A stretch of 64,000 nt of DNA from Variovorax paradoxus (GTDB taxonomy: Bacteria > Pseudomonadota > Gammaproteobacteria > Burkholderiales > Burkholderiaceae_C). The first letter of the stretch is position 1; each line of letters begins with the position of its first letter. Location: NCBI RefSeq assembly GCF_000834655.1, contig NZ_JXQQ01000033.1:85363-149362 (forward strand). Direction: 5' to 3'. Below, in pieces: positions 37,922 to 48,400 of the stretch. Both the position numbers and the translations under genes were made by a program. Below the pieces are notes generated by a model. The model was not told where the DNA came from and made no database searches. It saw only the letters and a program-made list of their open reading frames with translations.

Positions 37922-38788
37922 TCACGACGCCAGGGCCTCGATCGTGCAGTCGATGAGCGCCCGAAGCCGCGCCAGGCGCCGCAGGTCGCGGTGGTAGCCG
38001 AGCCAGACGTCGCGCCCGGGCGGCGCTTCGCCGAGGTCGATGCGCCGCAGGCCCGGCGTCTGGCCGCCCAGCGCGACGGGCAGCACTGCGAGGCCAGTGC
38101 CGGCGGCGCAGAGCCGGGCCTGTACTTCGCGGCTGTTGCTGGCGAAGGCGATGCGGGCGTTGGGCAGCATGCGGCGCAGCCAGACCACGTCGGGGAAGTC
38201 GCGGTAGGCGGTGTCGAGTGTGACGAGCGCGGTGCCGGTGCCATCACCAGCTGTCGGTGCTTCTTGTCCCTCGGTCCCGAACACCGCGTAGTCCATGTGC
38301 ATCAGCTTGCGCTGGAGGATGTAGGGCTCGTCGAAGGGCTGGATGCGAAAGACGAGGTCCGCTTCGCGCCGCGCGAGGTTCAGGAGCCGCGTGTCGGTCA
38401 GCAGCTCGACGCTCACGCCCGGGTGCCGGCGGATGAACCCCGCCAGCATCGGCGAGAGCACGTACACGCCGAACCAATCCGAGGACGACACGCGCAGCGA
38501 GCCCTCCAGCTGCTGCTCGCTGCCCTGGAGTTCGCGCTGGAAGGCGAGCGCCTGTTCCTCCATGCGTTCGGCGTGGCCGAGCACCGATTCGCCCTCGGCC
38601 GTGAGCACGAAGCCGTCGCTGGTGCGCTGGAAGAGCGTGAGCGAGAGGCTCGCCTCGAGCGCCTTCAGCCGCCGCCCCATGGTCGGCTGCGACAGGCCGA
38701 TCTGCCGGGCCGCGGCCATCAAGGTGCCGGTGCGGGCGATGGCCAGGAAGACCTTCACGTCGCTCCACTCCATGGGGGTGCTATTCAT
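37922..38788 (-). CDS. LysR-family transcriptional regulator
   Basis: A regulator of 288 residues: N-terminal winged HTH (EWSDVKVFLAIARTGTLMAAARQIGLSQ... split here as VKVFLAIARTG and GLSQPTMGRRLKALE) and a substrate-binding-like effector domain. The downstream gene order shows it divergent from the quinone-oxidoreductase-like gene at 38881 with a 92-base promoter gap that contains two TGCAGTT direct repeats, a plausible operator. The target is probably that gene. Confidence 0.9.
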   Translation of the reverse strand: MNSTPMEWSDVKVFLAIARTGTLMAAARQIGLSQPTMGRRLKALEASLSLTLFQRTSDGFVLTAEGESVLGHAERMEEQALAFQRELQGSEQQLEGSLRVSSSDWFGVYVLSPMLAGFIRRHPGVSVELLTDTRLLNLARREADLVFRIQPFDEPYILQRKLMHMDYAVFGTEGQEAPTAGDGTGTALVTLDTAYRDFPDVVWLRRMLPNARIAFASNSREVQARLCAAGTGLAVLPVALGGQTPGLRRIDLGEAPPGRDVWLGYHRDLRRLARLRALIDCTIEALAS

Positions 38789-38880
38789 TTATGAATGATA
38801 AGCCTGCAGTTCTGTCAATTTACTTGCAGTTGTGTTCATCGAAGAATCGATCCATCCATTCACGACTTGAGGATTTCCCA

Positions 38881-39888
38881 ATGACAGCTTCTCCTTCCAC
38901 CATGCGCGCCGCCGTGCTCGAGGCCGCCGGCCATCCCTTTCGCAGCGCCGAACTCGCGCGGCCCACGGCCGGCCGCAACGAGGTGCTGGTGCGCATCCAC
39001 GCGAGCGGCGTGAATCCGCTCGATACCAAGATCCGCGCCGGCCAGGCCGCGCATGCGCAACAACCGTTGCCCTCTGTGCTGGGCATGGACCTGGCCGGCG
39101 TGGTCGAGGCGGTCGGCCCGGGCGTGACTCGCTTCAAACTTGGGGACGAGGTGTACGGCATGGCTGGCGGCATCGGCGGGCTGCAAGGCACGCTCGCCGA
39201 ATACGCGGCCGTGGATGCCGACCTGATCGCCCTCAAACCGCGCAACCTCGGCATGCGCGAGGCGGCGGCCATTCCGCTGGTGTTCATCACCGCATATGAA
39301 GGGCTCGTGGACCGCGCGAAAACGCAGGCCGGACAGACGGTGCTGGTGCACGGCGGCGCGGGCGGCGTCGGCCACATGGCGGTGCAACTGGCGCGATCGC
39401 TCGGGGCCGAAGTGTTCGCGACCGGCACGCCGGCGCAGGCCGAAACCATCCGGCGATTCGGCGCGACGCCGATCGATTTCACGGCGACCTCCGTGGAGGC
39501 GTACGTGGCCGAGCACACGGCCGGCGAGGGCTTCGACGTGGTCTACGACACGGTCGGCGGCGCGGTGCTCGATGCGTCGTTCGCCGCTGCCCGCCGCTAC
39601 GGCGGCCATGTGGTCAGTTGCCTCGGCTGGGGCACGCACAAGCTGGCGCCGCTGTCGTTCCGCGCGGCGACCTATTCGGGCGTGTTCACGCTGATACCGA
39701 TGATCCTGGGCCGCGGCCGTGCGCACCACGGCGAGATCCTCGAAGCCGCTGTCCGGCTGGCCGAAGCCGGGCAACTCGTGCCGCTGATGGACGCGCGCCG
39801 CTTCACGCTGGACGAGGCCACGTCCGCCCACGAAGCCGTCGAATCGGGCAAGGCCCGCGGCCGCATCGTGGTCGACATCGGGGCTTGA
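38881..39888 (+). CDS. Zinc-free medium-chain dehydrogenase/quinone oxidoreductase family protein
   Basis: An MDR-family NADPH enzyme of 335 residues (MRAAVLEAAGHPFRSAELAR, SGVNPLDTKIRAG, VLGMDLAGVVEAVGPGVTRF, the nucleotide loop VLVHGGAGGVGHMAVQLAR). The zinc-binding Cys/His pattern of alcohol dehydrogenases is absent, as in quinone oxidoreductases. The ATG at 38881 is chosen over an upstream one because the fold starts there and GAGGA precedes it. It is divergent from a LysR gene. The natural substrate is unknown. Confidence 0.88.
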   Translation: MTASPSTMRAAVLEAAGHPFRSAELARPTAGRNEVLVRIHASGVNPLDTKIRAGQAAHAQQPLPSVLGMDLAGVVEAVGPGVTRFKLGDEVYGMAGGIGGLQGTLAEYAAVDADLIALKPRNLGMREAAAIPLVFITAYEGLVDRAKTQAGQTVLVHGGAGGVGHMAVQLARSLGAEVFATGTPAQAETIRRFGATPIDFTATSVEAYVAEHTAGEGFDVVYDTVGGAVLDASFAAARRYGGHVVSCLGWGTHKLAPLSFRAATYSGVFTLIPMILGRGRAHHGEILEAAVRLAEAGQLVPLMDARRFTLDEATSAHEAVESGKARGRIVVDIGA

Positions 39889-39905
39889 CCGCGGCCTGAA
39901 CCGCG

Positions 39906-40901
39906 TCAGCAGAGCGGGTGGTTGAACTGCCCGATCATGTTGGCGAAGTTCTGGTTGTAGCGGTTGGCCGAGTTGACGATGCTGGAGCTGCGCATGTGCG
40001 CCGGCAGCCGGGCCATTGCGCCGGTTTCCTTGCGGGCGAACACGCCGTCCTTGATGTCCTTGACCATCGAGCGCGACTGGCCGATGAACTCGTTGATCTG
40101 CAGCATGCCGCCGCTGCAGCTCTTGCCGCTCTGGCTCGACTGCTCGGCCATCTTCTTGCTCCAGCCCGCGGCCGAGTCGGCCACGAGCGCCAGCGAGGCT
40201 TCGAAGGCGGCGAGCGCCTTCGGATCGTTGGGCGCCGCGAAAAGCGCGCTCGCATCGGCGTGGTTGACCTTGCCGTGATAGATGAGCCCGGCGCGGTAGA
40301 AGGCGGCGGTGTCCTTGGGCGCCTTCTCGAAGGCCTCCTTCGTGAGCGCCCGGTCGCGGGCGCCCATGCCCTTGTCGAATGCCGCTTCGGCCTCGGCAAC
40401 GGTGGTGAGCGCGGCCAGGTAGTCCTTGTTCAACTGGCGCGCCTTGTCGCCGTTGTCGGCCAGGTAGCCCTTGGAGTTGGCGTAGTCGTTCAACTCGCGG
40501 CTGAGCGGCGAGAGCACCTTGAGCGCGGCCGAGAACGCCTTGGCCGATTCGTCGATCTCCGGCAGCGGCGCGGCAATGGCAACCGCTGCGTCCAGCTTCT
40601 TGGCAGAGCGGTCGACCAGGATGTCGTTCTGGATGCGCAGGCTGGTCAGCGGCGCCTTGGCCTGCAGCAGCGGCACCTGGTTCTGGACGTAGTTCTCGCG
40701 CGCTTCCTGGAACGAGGTGCTCAGGGTGTTGGAAACGTCGACGTAGATGTTGTATTTCTCGACGAGCTGCTGCTCGTTGCCGGACTGCCTGGCGGCGGCC
40801 GGGGCCTGGGCCTGCGAGGTCTTGTCCGCCTTGTCGCCGCATCCGGCGACGAGCGCCGAAATGGCGACGAGGGTGGCTCCCAAAATGGTCTGGTACTTCA
40901 T
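39906..40901 (-). CDS. DUF3829 lipoprotein
   Basis: A protein of 331 residues with a lipoprotein signal (MKYQTILGATLVAISALVAG-C, Cys21), then an almost all-helical Ala/Lys/Glu-rich domain characteristic of DUF3829 (NEQQLVEKYNIYVDVSNTLS, APLPEIDESAKAFSAALKVL). The function is not known; it is probably anchored in the outer or inner membrane facing the periplasm. The start is the ATG at 40901, with GGAAGAAAAG upstream. It is convergent with the oxidoreductase gene. Confidence 0.8.
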   Translation of the reverse strand: MKYQTILGATLVAISALVAGCGDKADKTSQAQAPAAARQSGNEQQLVEKYNIYVDVSNTLSTSFQEARENYVQNQVPLLQAKAPLTSLRIQNDILVDRSAKKLDAAVAIAAPLPEIDESAKAFSAALKVLSPLSRELNDYANSKGYLADNGDKARQLNKDYLAALTTVAEAEAAFDKGMGARDRALTKEAFEKAPKDTAAFYRAGLIYHGKVNHADASALFAAPNDPKALAAFEASLALVADSAAGWSKKMAEQSSQSGKSCSGGMLQINEFIGQSRSMVKDIKDGVFARKETGAMARLPAHMRSSSIVNSANRYNQNFANMIGQFNHPLC

Positions 40902-41035
40902 TCTTTCTTTTCTTCCGTTAAGAAAACCGAAAAGGCAGGCCGTGGCATGGCCTGCCGAAAACATCGGGGCCCGTTCGGGCCCCGGCGAAACATCGTGGGG
41001 AGGAGCGCCGCTGCCTGAGGACAGCGGTCGAGGGA

Positions 41036-41674
41036 TCAGGCGGCGCTGCGCCGGTAGAAGGCGAGCGAGCCCGCCAGCGCCAGCAGCATGCCGCCGCAGG
41101 CGCGGTCGATCCAGCGCGTGGCCGAGATGGTCAAAAGCCGGATCGCGCGGGCGCCGACGAAGGCATAGGCCAGCATCACCAGCGTGTCCAGGCCCGCGAA
41201 GATGAACGCGATGATGAGGTACTGCGGCGCCTGCGCGGCCGTCGGGTCGATGAACTGCGGCAGCAGCGCCGAGCAGAAGATGTAGCCCTTGGGGTTGGTC
41301 ACGGCCACGAGGAACGACTTGAAGAAGATGCGCCGGCCTTCGCCCGCGGTGACCGTCGCGCCGCCGTCCGCGGCCGGCAGCTGGAAGCCGCCCTTGGAGC
41401 GCAGCATGCGCAACCCGAGCCAGGCCAGGTAGACCGCGCCGACCCACTTCAACATCGAGAACCAGAACTCCGACGCCGCCAGCAGCGCGCCGAGCCCGAG
41501 CGCCACGGCGCCGACCAGCACGAAGTCCGACAGCACCGCGCCCAGCATGCCCGGCAGCGCCCGGCGCACGCCATGGCGCGAGCCGTTGCTCAACGCCAGC
41601 AGCACGGTGGGGCCGGGCGTGGCGATGGCCGCGAAGGCCACGATGGCGAACAGCAGGGCGGTGGCGAGCGTCAT
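41036..41674 (-). CDS. LysE/RhtB-family amino-acid exporter
   Basis: An inner-membrane protein of 212 residues with about six hydrophobic helices. The family motif near the N-terminus (ATPGPTVLLALSNGSRHGVRRA) and GLRMLRSKGG after the third helix are present. The family exports amino acids or homoserine lactones; the substrate here is unknown. It lies 25 bases downstream of argA and is probably co-transcribed, so export of arginine-pathway or basic amino acids is possible. Confidence 0.88.
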   Translation of the reverse strand: MTLATALLFAIVAFAAIATPGPTVLLALSNGSRHGVRRALPGMLGAVLSDFVLVGAVALGLGALLAASEFWFSMLKWVGAVYLAWLGLRMLRSKGGFQLPAADGGATVTAGEGRRIFFKSFLVAVTNPKGYIFCSALLPQFIDPTAAQAPQYLIIAFIFAGLDTLVMLAYAFVGARAIRLLTISATRWIDRACGGMLLALAGSLAFYRRSAA

Positions 41675-41699
41675 CGTGGTGTCTCCGTCTGGGTGTTCT

Positions 41700-43046
41700 T
41701 CAGATCTTCTTGACCAGGACCATGCTCTTGCGGTCCCAGTTGTACTTGCGCTTGCGGGCTTCGGGCAGCCAGTCGGGGTTGACCTGCTGGAAGCCGCGCT
41801 TCAAGAACCAGTGCATCGTGCGCGTTGTGAGCACGAAGATGCTTTCCAGGCCCATCGACTTGGCGCGGTGCTCGATGCGCTTCAAGATGCGTTCGCCGTC
41901 GCCCTGCGACTGAGACAGCGGCGACACCGTGAGCGCGGCCATTTCGGCGGTCTTCGCCTCGGGGTAGGGGTAGAGCGCCGCGCAGCCGAAGATCACGCCG
42001 TCGTGCTCGATCACCGTGTAGTGGCCCACGTCGCGCTCGATCTCGGTGCGGTCGCGCTTGACCAGCGTGCCGTCGCGCTCGAAGGGTTCGATCAGTTGCA
42101 GGATGCCGCCGATGTCGTCCACGGTCGCTTCACGCAGGCTCTCGAGCTTCTCGTCGATCACCATGGTGCCGACGCCGTCGTGCACATACACCTCCAGCAG
42201 CAGCGAGCCGTCCAGTGCGAACGGCAGGATGTGGTTGCGCTCCACGCCGCCCTTGCAGGCCTTCACGCAGTGCTGCAGGTAGAAGGCGGTGTCGGTGGGT
42301 TTCTGCGCGGGGGGCAGGGAGGCGAGCAGCTTCTCGGCGGCGTCCAGCGGCAGTTCGGTGTCGATGGGGTTGTCTTCGCTCTCGGGCAGCTCGCTGTCCA
42401 TGCGGATGCCGGGAATCTCGGTCAGGAAGATCAGCTTGTCGGCCTGGATCGAGATGGCCACGCTGGTAGCGACTTCTTCCATCGTGAGGTTGAAGGCCTC
42501 GCCGGTGGGCGAGAAGCCGAAGGGCGACATGAGCACCATCGCGCCGAAATCGAGCGTGCGCCGAATGCCGGCCGCATCGACCTTTCGCACCAGGCCCGAA
42601 TGCTTGAAGTCCACCCCGTCGACCACGCCCACGGGACGCGCGGTGATGAAGTTGCCCGAGATCACCCGCACCGTCGAGCCTGCCATCGGCGTGTTGGGCA
42701 GGCCCTGGCTGAAGGCCGCCTCGATCTCGTAGCGCAGCTGGCCGGCGGCCTCTTGCGCCGAGTCGAGCGCCACCTCGTCGGTGATGCGGATGCCGTGCGA
42801 GTAGCGCGCCTCGTGGCCCTTGGCGGCGAGCTGCTCGTTGACCTGCGGACGGAAGCCGTGCACCAGCACGATCTTCACGCCCATGCTCTGGATCAGCGCC
42901 AGGTCTTGCGCGATGTTCTGCAGCTTGCCCGCTGCGATCGCCTCGCCCGCCAGGCCGACCACGAAAGTCTTACCGCGGTGCGTGTGGATGTAGGGCGCGA
43001 CCGAGCGGAACCAGGGCACGAAGGTGAAATTGAAGACGGTGGACAT
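41700..43046 (-). CDS. argA: ArgA, N-acetylglutamate synthase
   Basis: The first enzyme of arginine synthesis, 448 residues, classical ArgA layout. The N-terminal amino-acid kinase domain (FVVGLAGEAIAAGKLQNIAQ, KIVLVHGFRPQVNEQL, about 1-290) binds the feedback inhibitor arginine. The C-terminal GNAT domain (ATVDDIGGILQLIEPFERDG, AALTVSPLSQSQGDGERILKR, FVLTTRTMHWFLKRGF) acetylates glutamate. The start is the ATG at 43046; the longer frame upstream overlaps the AAA protease gene and is spurious. Confidence 0.94.
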   Translation of the reverse strand: MSTVFNFTFVPWFRSVAPYIHTHRGKTFVVGLAGEAIAAGKLQNIAQDLALIQSMGVKIVLVHGFRPQVNEQLAAKGHEARYSHGIRITDEVALDSAQEAAGQLRYEIEAAFSQGLPNTPMAGSTVRVISGNFITARPVGVVDGVDFKHSGLVRKVDAAGIRRTLDFGAMVLMSPFGFSPTGEAFNLTMEEVATSVAISIQADKLIFLTEIPGIRMDSELPESEDNPIDTELPLDAAEKLLASLPPAQKPTDTAFYLQHCVKACKGGVERNHILPFALDGSLLLEVYVHDGVGTMVIDEKLESLREATVDDIGGILQLIEPFERDGTLVKRDRTEIERDVGHYTVIEHDGVIFGCAALYPYPEAKTAEMAALTVSPLSQSQGDGERILKRIEHRAKSMGLESIFVLTTRTMHWFLKRGFQQVNPDWLPEARKRKYNWDRKSMVLVKKI

Positions 43047-43086
43047 GGGGCGTGATTGTGCATTCTTGGAAAGGGTTTCGTACGGT

Positions 43087-45084
43087 TCAGGCCAATGCGC
43101 GCAGCACGCGCGCCGCGACCGCCGGAAGGCTTGCACCCGGTCCGGGTTCGGGCGCCGGGATCGGCGGGTGGCCCTTGCGGGCGCGGAAGGTCGCCAGCAG
43201 CGCCGCATAGGCGTCGGTCGACTCGCCCGCTGGGGCGGCGGGCAGGTCGAGCAGCGCGGCCAGTTCGCCCGGCGCGATCGAGCCTTCGCGCATGAGCGCA
43301 TCGACCACCGCCATCAGCGCCGCGGTGTGCGTCTCGAGCAGCGCAAGTGCGCGTGCGTGCTCCTGCGCGAGCAGCGCCTCGATCTCGGGGTTCGTCGCTT
43401 CGAGATCGGTGTTCAGGTTGTCCTCGGCGTCGTTGGCGACGTCGGTGCGGCTGAATCGCGAGCCGAAGGCGTAGTGGCGCACGTACTGCGCGGCGAGCGA
43501 CGTGGTCTGCAGAAGGTCCTGCGAGGCGCCCGAGGTGCAGGCTTCGCTGCCGAACACCATCTGCTCCGCGGCGCGGCCCGCCAGGCCGACGCAGATGCGG
43601 TCACGCAGGTTTTCCTTCGACCAGGTCTTGCGCTGCTCGTAGCTGTTGTAGCCGCCCTCGAACGAAGCCACGTTGATCTTGATCTCCTGCGGTGCGCGTC
43701 CGAAGAGCACGCCGTAGACCACGCCATGGCCCGCCTCGTGCACCGCGAGCAGGGCGCGGAAGTCCTCGCTCGATCGCTGCTTCAGGCGATTGAGCTCCAG
43801 CGCCACCGGGAACTGGCGGCGCGCCTTGCGGAACCTGGCCACGATGCAGGGCACGCTCGCGTCGAGCGTGAGCCAGACGGGCTCGCCGTCATCGCCATCG
43901 CCACCACCGGCACCGCGCTCCAGCGCCCACAGCGCTGCGTTGACCAGCGTCGCGCTCAGGATCGCGTGGATCGATGAGAACAGCGGGCGCGTGCCCTGCG
44001 CCGGGAACACGGCGTTGGCGTAGATCTGCTCGTACACGACGGCATCGAGCACGAAGCGCACGCCGGAGCTCTCCTGGATCTCGCTCACGTAGCGGTCGCA
44101 GATCGACAGGATCAGCTGCACGTAGGTCGCGCGGTTGAGCGACGGGTAGATCACGTGGTTGTTGCCCAGGCGCGCGATCTGCTCGGGACGGAAGCGCCCG
44201 GCCAGCGCCTTCTTCACGTCGATGACCGAGAGCTTCTTCGTCAGCGCATGGAAGATGTCGGCGTCGGTGTCGCAGTCTTCCACGCGCTGCGCGGTCTCGG
44301 CGTACATCTCGTCCAGGTTGCCCGAGACGAACACCAGCAGCTTGCTGTAGTCGGTCTCCCAGCTTTGCTGCGCGTCGCGGAAGGCGCGCAGGCGCGCATG
44401 CACCTCGGCGGGCTTCCACGCCATGATCTGCAGCAGTGTCTCGGGCAGCTTCAGGCAGCGCTTGACTTCGCGCGCCTCCCACGGCGCCAGGTGCAGCTTG
44501 CGCTTCTTGAGTTTCTTCTTGTCGGCGGGGCCGTCGCGGTCCTGCTCGTACTCGGCGTAGGCGAGCGAGGATTCGATCTCGCCGAGCATCGACAGCGCCG
44601 GCGGCAGGCGTCCGTCGGACAGGAGCGCCCACACGTCCTGGTAGCGCTCGACCTTCGCATCGTTGCCGTTGCCGTCCACGGTGCGAAAGCGCTGGAACTC
44701 GTCCAGCACCAGGATGCCCGGCGTGCCTTCGACGATGCCCGATTCGGCCAGCATCGCCGAGATGGAGCCGCGGCTGCCGTGGCCAGAGCCGTGGCTGAAG
44801 CCGTCCATCTGCACTTCGATGAAGCGGTCGTAGAAGCCCAGTTGCTGGGCCAGCTTGCGCACCAACTGCGTCTTGCCGGTGCCCGTGAGGCCCCAGAGGC
44901 AGACGATGACGGGGCGGCCGATGAGCTGCGGCAGCACATACCAGGCGCGCAGCGATTCGATCACGCGATCGATGATGTCGTCGATGCCGAAGAGTTCTTC
45001 CTTCAGCGCTCGGGCGACTTTCTGCAGGTGCTTCGTTCGCTCGGCGAGCTCGGCATGCAGTTCGGAATGGATGTCGGTGGACAT
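43087..45084 (-). CDS. AAA+ ATPase (HSP100/ClpB-like) fused to an FtsH-type M41 peptidase domain
   Basis: A protein of 665 residues. Residues about 15-400 are an AAA+ module of the Clp/HSP100 class: Walker A GLTGTGKT (65-72), Walker B ILVLDEF (124-130), sensor-1-like LLVFVSGN, FRPEQIARLGNNHVIYPSL like the ClpB arginine-finger helix, and a sensor-2 motif GTRPLFSSI. A Lys-rich insert (DKKKLKKRK) follows Walker B. Residues about 430-600 are an M41-like zinc peptidase: HEAGH at 449-453 and the third ligand Asp523 in TSGASQD, as in FtsH. No transmembrane helix is present, unlike FtsH, so it should be a soluble protease. The ATG at 45084 is chosen as start. Confidence 0.82.
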   Translation of the reverse strand: MSTDIHSELHAELAERTKHLQKVARALKEELFGIDDIIDRVIESLRAWYVLPQLIGRPVIVCLWGLTGTGKTQLVRKLAQQLGFYDRFIEVQMDGFSHGSGHGSRGSISAMLAESGIVEGTPGILVLDEFQRFRTVDGNGNDAKVERYQDVWALLSDGRLPPALSMLGEIESSLAYAEYEQDRDGPADKKKLKKRKLHLAPWEAREVKRCLKLPETLLQIMAWKPAEVHARLRAFRDAQQSWETDYSKLLVFVSGNLDEMYAETAQRVEDCDTDADIFHALTKKLSVIDVKKALAGRFRPEQIARLGNNHVIYPSLNRATYVQLILSICDRYVSEIQESSGVRFVLDAVVYEQIYANAVFPAQGTRPLFSSIHAILSATLVNAALWALERGAGGGDGDDGEPVWLTLDASVPCIVARFRKARRQFPVALELNRLKQRSSEDFRALLAVHEAGHGVVYGVLFGRAPQEIKINVASFEGGYNSYEQRKTWSKENLRDRICVGLAGRAAEQMVFGSEACTSGASQDLLQTTSLAAQYVRHYAFGSRFSRTDVANDAEDNLNTDLEATNPEIEALLAQEHARALALLETHTAALMAVVDALMREGSIAPGELAALLDLPAAPAGESTDAYAALLATFRARKGHPPIPAPEPGPGASLPAVAARVLRALA

Positions 45085-45464
45085 GGATCTGATCTCTTGA
45101 AAAACGGGTACGAAAAAGCGGCCACCCCTTCGCAATGAGGGAGCGGCAGGCAGACGCTTCGAAAAGGACGGTTGCTGCGCTTCGGTGCCTGAAGCGCGCG
45201 ACTCGAGAAGTGGCGCGGCCTCAGGCCGGGCGGAGCAACCTGACCCGGTCATGCGCGGGGAGCGCATGGCCTGCGCAGCGGCTGCGCGATGGGGTGAGGG
45301 CAAGGAAGGACATGGACGCGATCCTATCGGCGGGTTGCGGTAGAGTAAAGACTATTTACGTCACACAACAAGCCGTGGCGCCGTACTGTGGAAGCTGTGC
45401 AACAGCCGGTGCACGCCGATAATCGACGGTTTGCCCGCCGCGTGCCGACGACGACTGCTTTCCC
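45085..45464. other. 380-base divergent promoter region between the AAA/M41 gene and hrpA
   Basis: It contains no ORF with convincing coding features. A dyad GTAAA-GACTA-TTTAC at 45345-45359 is the only clear symmetric element. It sits in the AT-richest part of the region and may mark an operator or promoter for one or both genes. I find no -10/-35 pair with good spacing. Confidence 0.45.
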
Positions 45465-48400
45465 TTGACGACCACGACACCCTCCGCCCCCTTGCGCATC
45501 GAGTTTCCCGAATCGCTTCCCGTCTCCGGCCGGCGCGACGAGATCATGGCCGCCATCCAGGCGAACCAGGTCGTGATCGTTTGCGGCGAAACCGGCTCGG
45601 GCAAGACCACGCAGCTGCCCAAGATCGCCCTCGCGCTCGGCCGCGGCAAGATCAACGCCGAGCCGGGCAAGGGCCGGCTGATCGGCCACACGCAGCCGCG
45701 ACGCATTGCCGCAAGCTCGGTGGCCAAGCGCATCGCCGAAGAGCTCAAGACGCCTCTGGGCGACGTGGTGGGCTTCAAGGTGCGCTTCCAGGACCGGCTG
45801 AGTCGCGACGCCTCGGTCAAGCTCATGACCGACGGCATCCTGCTGGCCGAGACGCAAACCGATCCGCTGCTCAAGGCCTACGACACGCTCATCATCGACG
45901 AGGCCCACGAGCGCTCGCTGAACATCGACTTCCTGCTCGGCTACCTGCGCGAGATCCTCCCGCGCCGTCCCGACCTGAAGGTGATCGTGACCTCGGCGAC
46001 CATCGACGCCGATCGCTTCGCACAGCACTTTGCATCTGCCAGGGGACCGGCGCCGATCATCTATGTGTCGGGCCGCACATTCCCCGTCGAGCAGCGCTAC
46101 CGCCCCTTCGAGGAGTCGCGCGAGCACGATTTGAACGACGCGATCGCCGATGGCGTCGACGAGCTCTGGCGCGATCCGCACAACGCGGGCGACATCCTCG
46201 TCTTCCTGCCCGGCGAGCGTGAGATCCGGGAGGCGGCCGACCACCTGCGCCGCCACCTGAGCCACCAGCCGCTGTTCCGCAATGCCGAGGTGCTGCCTTT
46301 GTTCGCGCGGCTCTCCGGCCCCGAGCAGGACCGCATCTTCGACAGCCACACGGGGCGGCGCATCGTGCTTGCCACCAACGTGGCCGAAACCTCGCTCACG
46401 GTGCCGGGCACGCGCTACGTGATCGACACCGGCACTGCGCGCGTCAAGCGCTACAGCTTCCGCAGCAAGGTCGAGCAGTTGCTGGTCGAGCCGATCAGCC
46501 AGGCCGCAGCCAACCAGCGCGCGGGCCGTTGCGGCCGCGTGGCAAACGGCATTTGCATCCGGCTCTACGACGAAAAGGATTTCGACGGCCGCCCGCGCTT
46601 CACCGACCCGGAAATCCTGCGCTCCTCGCTCGCGGGCGTGATCCTGCGAATGAAGTCGCTGCGTCTGGGCGACGTGGCGCGCTTCCCGTTCCTCGAAGCG
46701 CCGTCGCCGCGCGCGATTGCCGACGGCTACCAACTGCTGAACGAACTGGGGGCCGTCGACGACGCCAACGAGCTCACCGCCACCGGCGCCGAACTCGCCA
46801 AGCTGCCGCTCGACCCGCGCGTTGGCCGGATGATTCTCGAGGCCCGCACGCGCGGTGCGCTCGAAGAAGTGCTGGTCATCGCCTCGGCCCTCAGCGTGCA
46901 GGACGTGCGCGACCGGCCGATGGAAGCGCAGCAGCAGGCCGACCAGGCGCACTCGAAGTTCGACGACGAGAAGAGCGAATTCAGCGGCTACCTGCGGCTG
47001 TGGAAATGGATCGCCGACGCGCGCGGCGGCCATGGCGACACGCACAAGCTGAGCAACCGCCAGTACGAGCAGTTGCTGCGCCAGAACTTCATCAACATCC
47101 GCCGCGTGCGCGAGTGGCGCGACATCCATTCGCAGCTGCTCACTGTGGTCACCGAGCACAAGTGGCGCATCAACGCGGAGCCGGCCGGCTACGAGCCGCT
47201 GCACCTGTCGATGCTCGCGGGCTTGCTGGGCAACGTCGGCTGGAAGCTCGAAGACGACGAGGCGTACCTCGGCGCGCGCGGCATCAAGTTCTACAAGCAC
47301 CCCGGCGCGCACCTGAAGAAGAAGCCCGGCCGCTGGATCGTCGCGGCCGAACTGGTCGAGACCACGCGGCTCTTCGGACGCGGCATCGCCAACATCGAGC
47401 CGCAATGGCTCGAACAGGTGGCGGGGCATCTGCTCAAGAAGCAACTGCTCGATCCGCACTGGGAAAAGAAGGGTGCGCAGGTCTCGGCGCTGGAGCGCGC
47501 GACGCTCTACGGACTCGTGGTGTACAGCGGGCGCCGCGTGGATTTCACGAAGGTCGATCCGGTGGCTGCGCGAGAAATCTTCATCCGCGAAGCGCTGGTC
47601 GGTGGGCAGTGGGAAAGCAAGTTCCCGTTCCTTACAGCCAACCGCAAGCTGGTGCGTGAAGTCGAAGGCCTGGAGCACAAGGCGCGCCGGCAGGACGTGC
47701 TGGTCGATGAGGAGTTGATCTTCGCGTTCTACGACGCGCAGTTGCCCGCCGACGTGGCCAGCGGCATCAGCTTCGAGAACTGGTACCGCCATGCCTCGAG
47801 GGAGCAGACGCGCCTTTTGTACCTGACGCGCGACGAGCTGATGCGCCACCAGGCAGCCGGCATCACGACGCAGTCGTTCCCGCCGACGCTGCGCCTGGGC
47901 GGCGTGGATTGCGCAGCTGCGTACCTGCACGAACCCGGCGATGCGAAGGACGGCCTCACGGTCAGCGTGCCGCTGTTCGTGCTGAACCAGGTGAGCGAAG
48001 AGCGCTGCGAGTGGCTCGTGACCGGCATGCTCAAGGACAAGATCCAGGCGCTGCTCAAGAGCCTGCCGCAGCGCCCGCGCTCGCGGCTCGTGCCCTTGCC
48101 CGATTCGGCGGCGAAGCTGGCCGAGGCGCTCTCGATGCCCGAGCTGTTCGGCACCGGCTCGCTGACCGACGTGCTGCTCAAGCGCGTGCGCGACATGACC
48201 AGCATCGACGTGAAGCGCGCCGACTTCAAGCTGGACATGCTGGCGCCGCACCTGTTCATGAACCTGCGCATCGTCGACGAGCACGGGCGGCAATTGGGCA
48301 TGGGGCGCAACCTTGGTGCGCTGAAGGCCGAGCTGGGTGCGCAGGCGCGCGGGGCCTTCCAGGCGCTCGCGGGGCTCAACGTGAAAGCGTCGCCCGCGCC

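Noticed and set aside
45135..45422. A 95-codon plus-strand frame before hrpA
   Set aside because: It lacks a ribosome site and a family pattern, is Arg/Ala-rich, and lies across the expected divergent promoter region.
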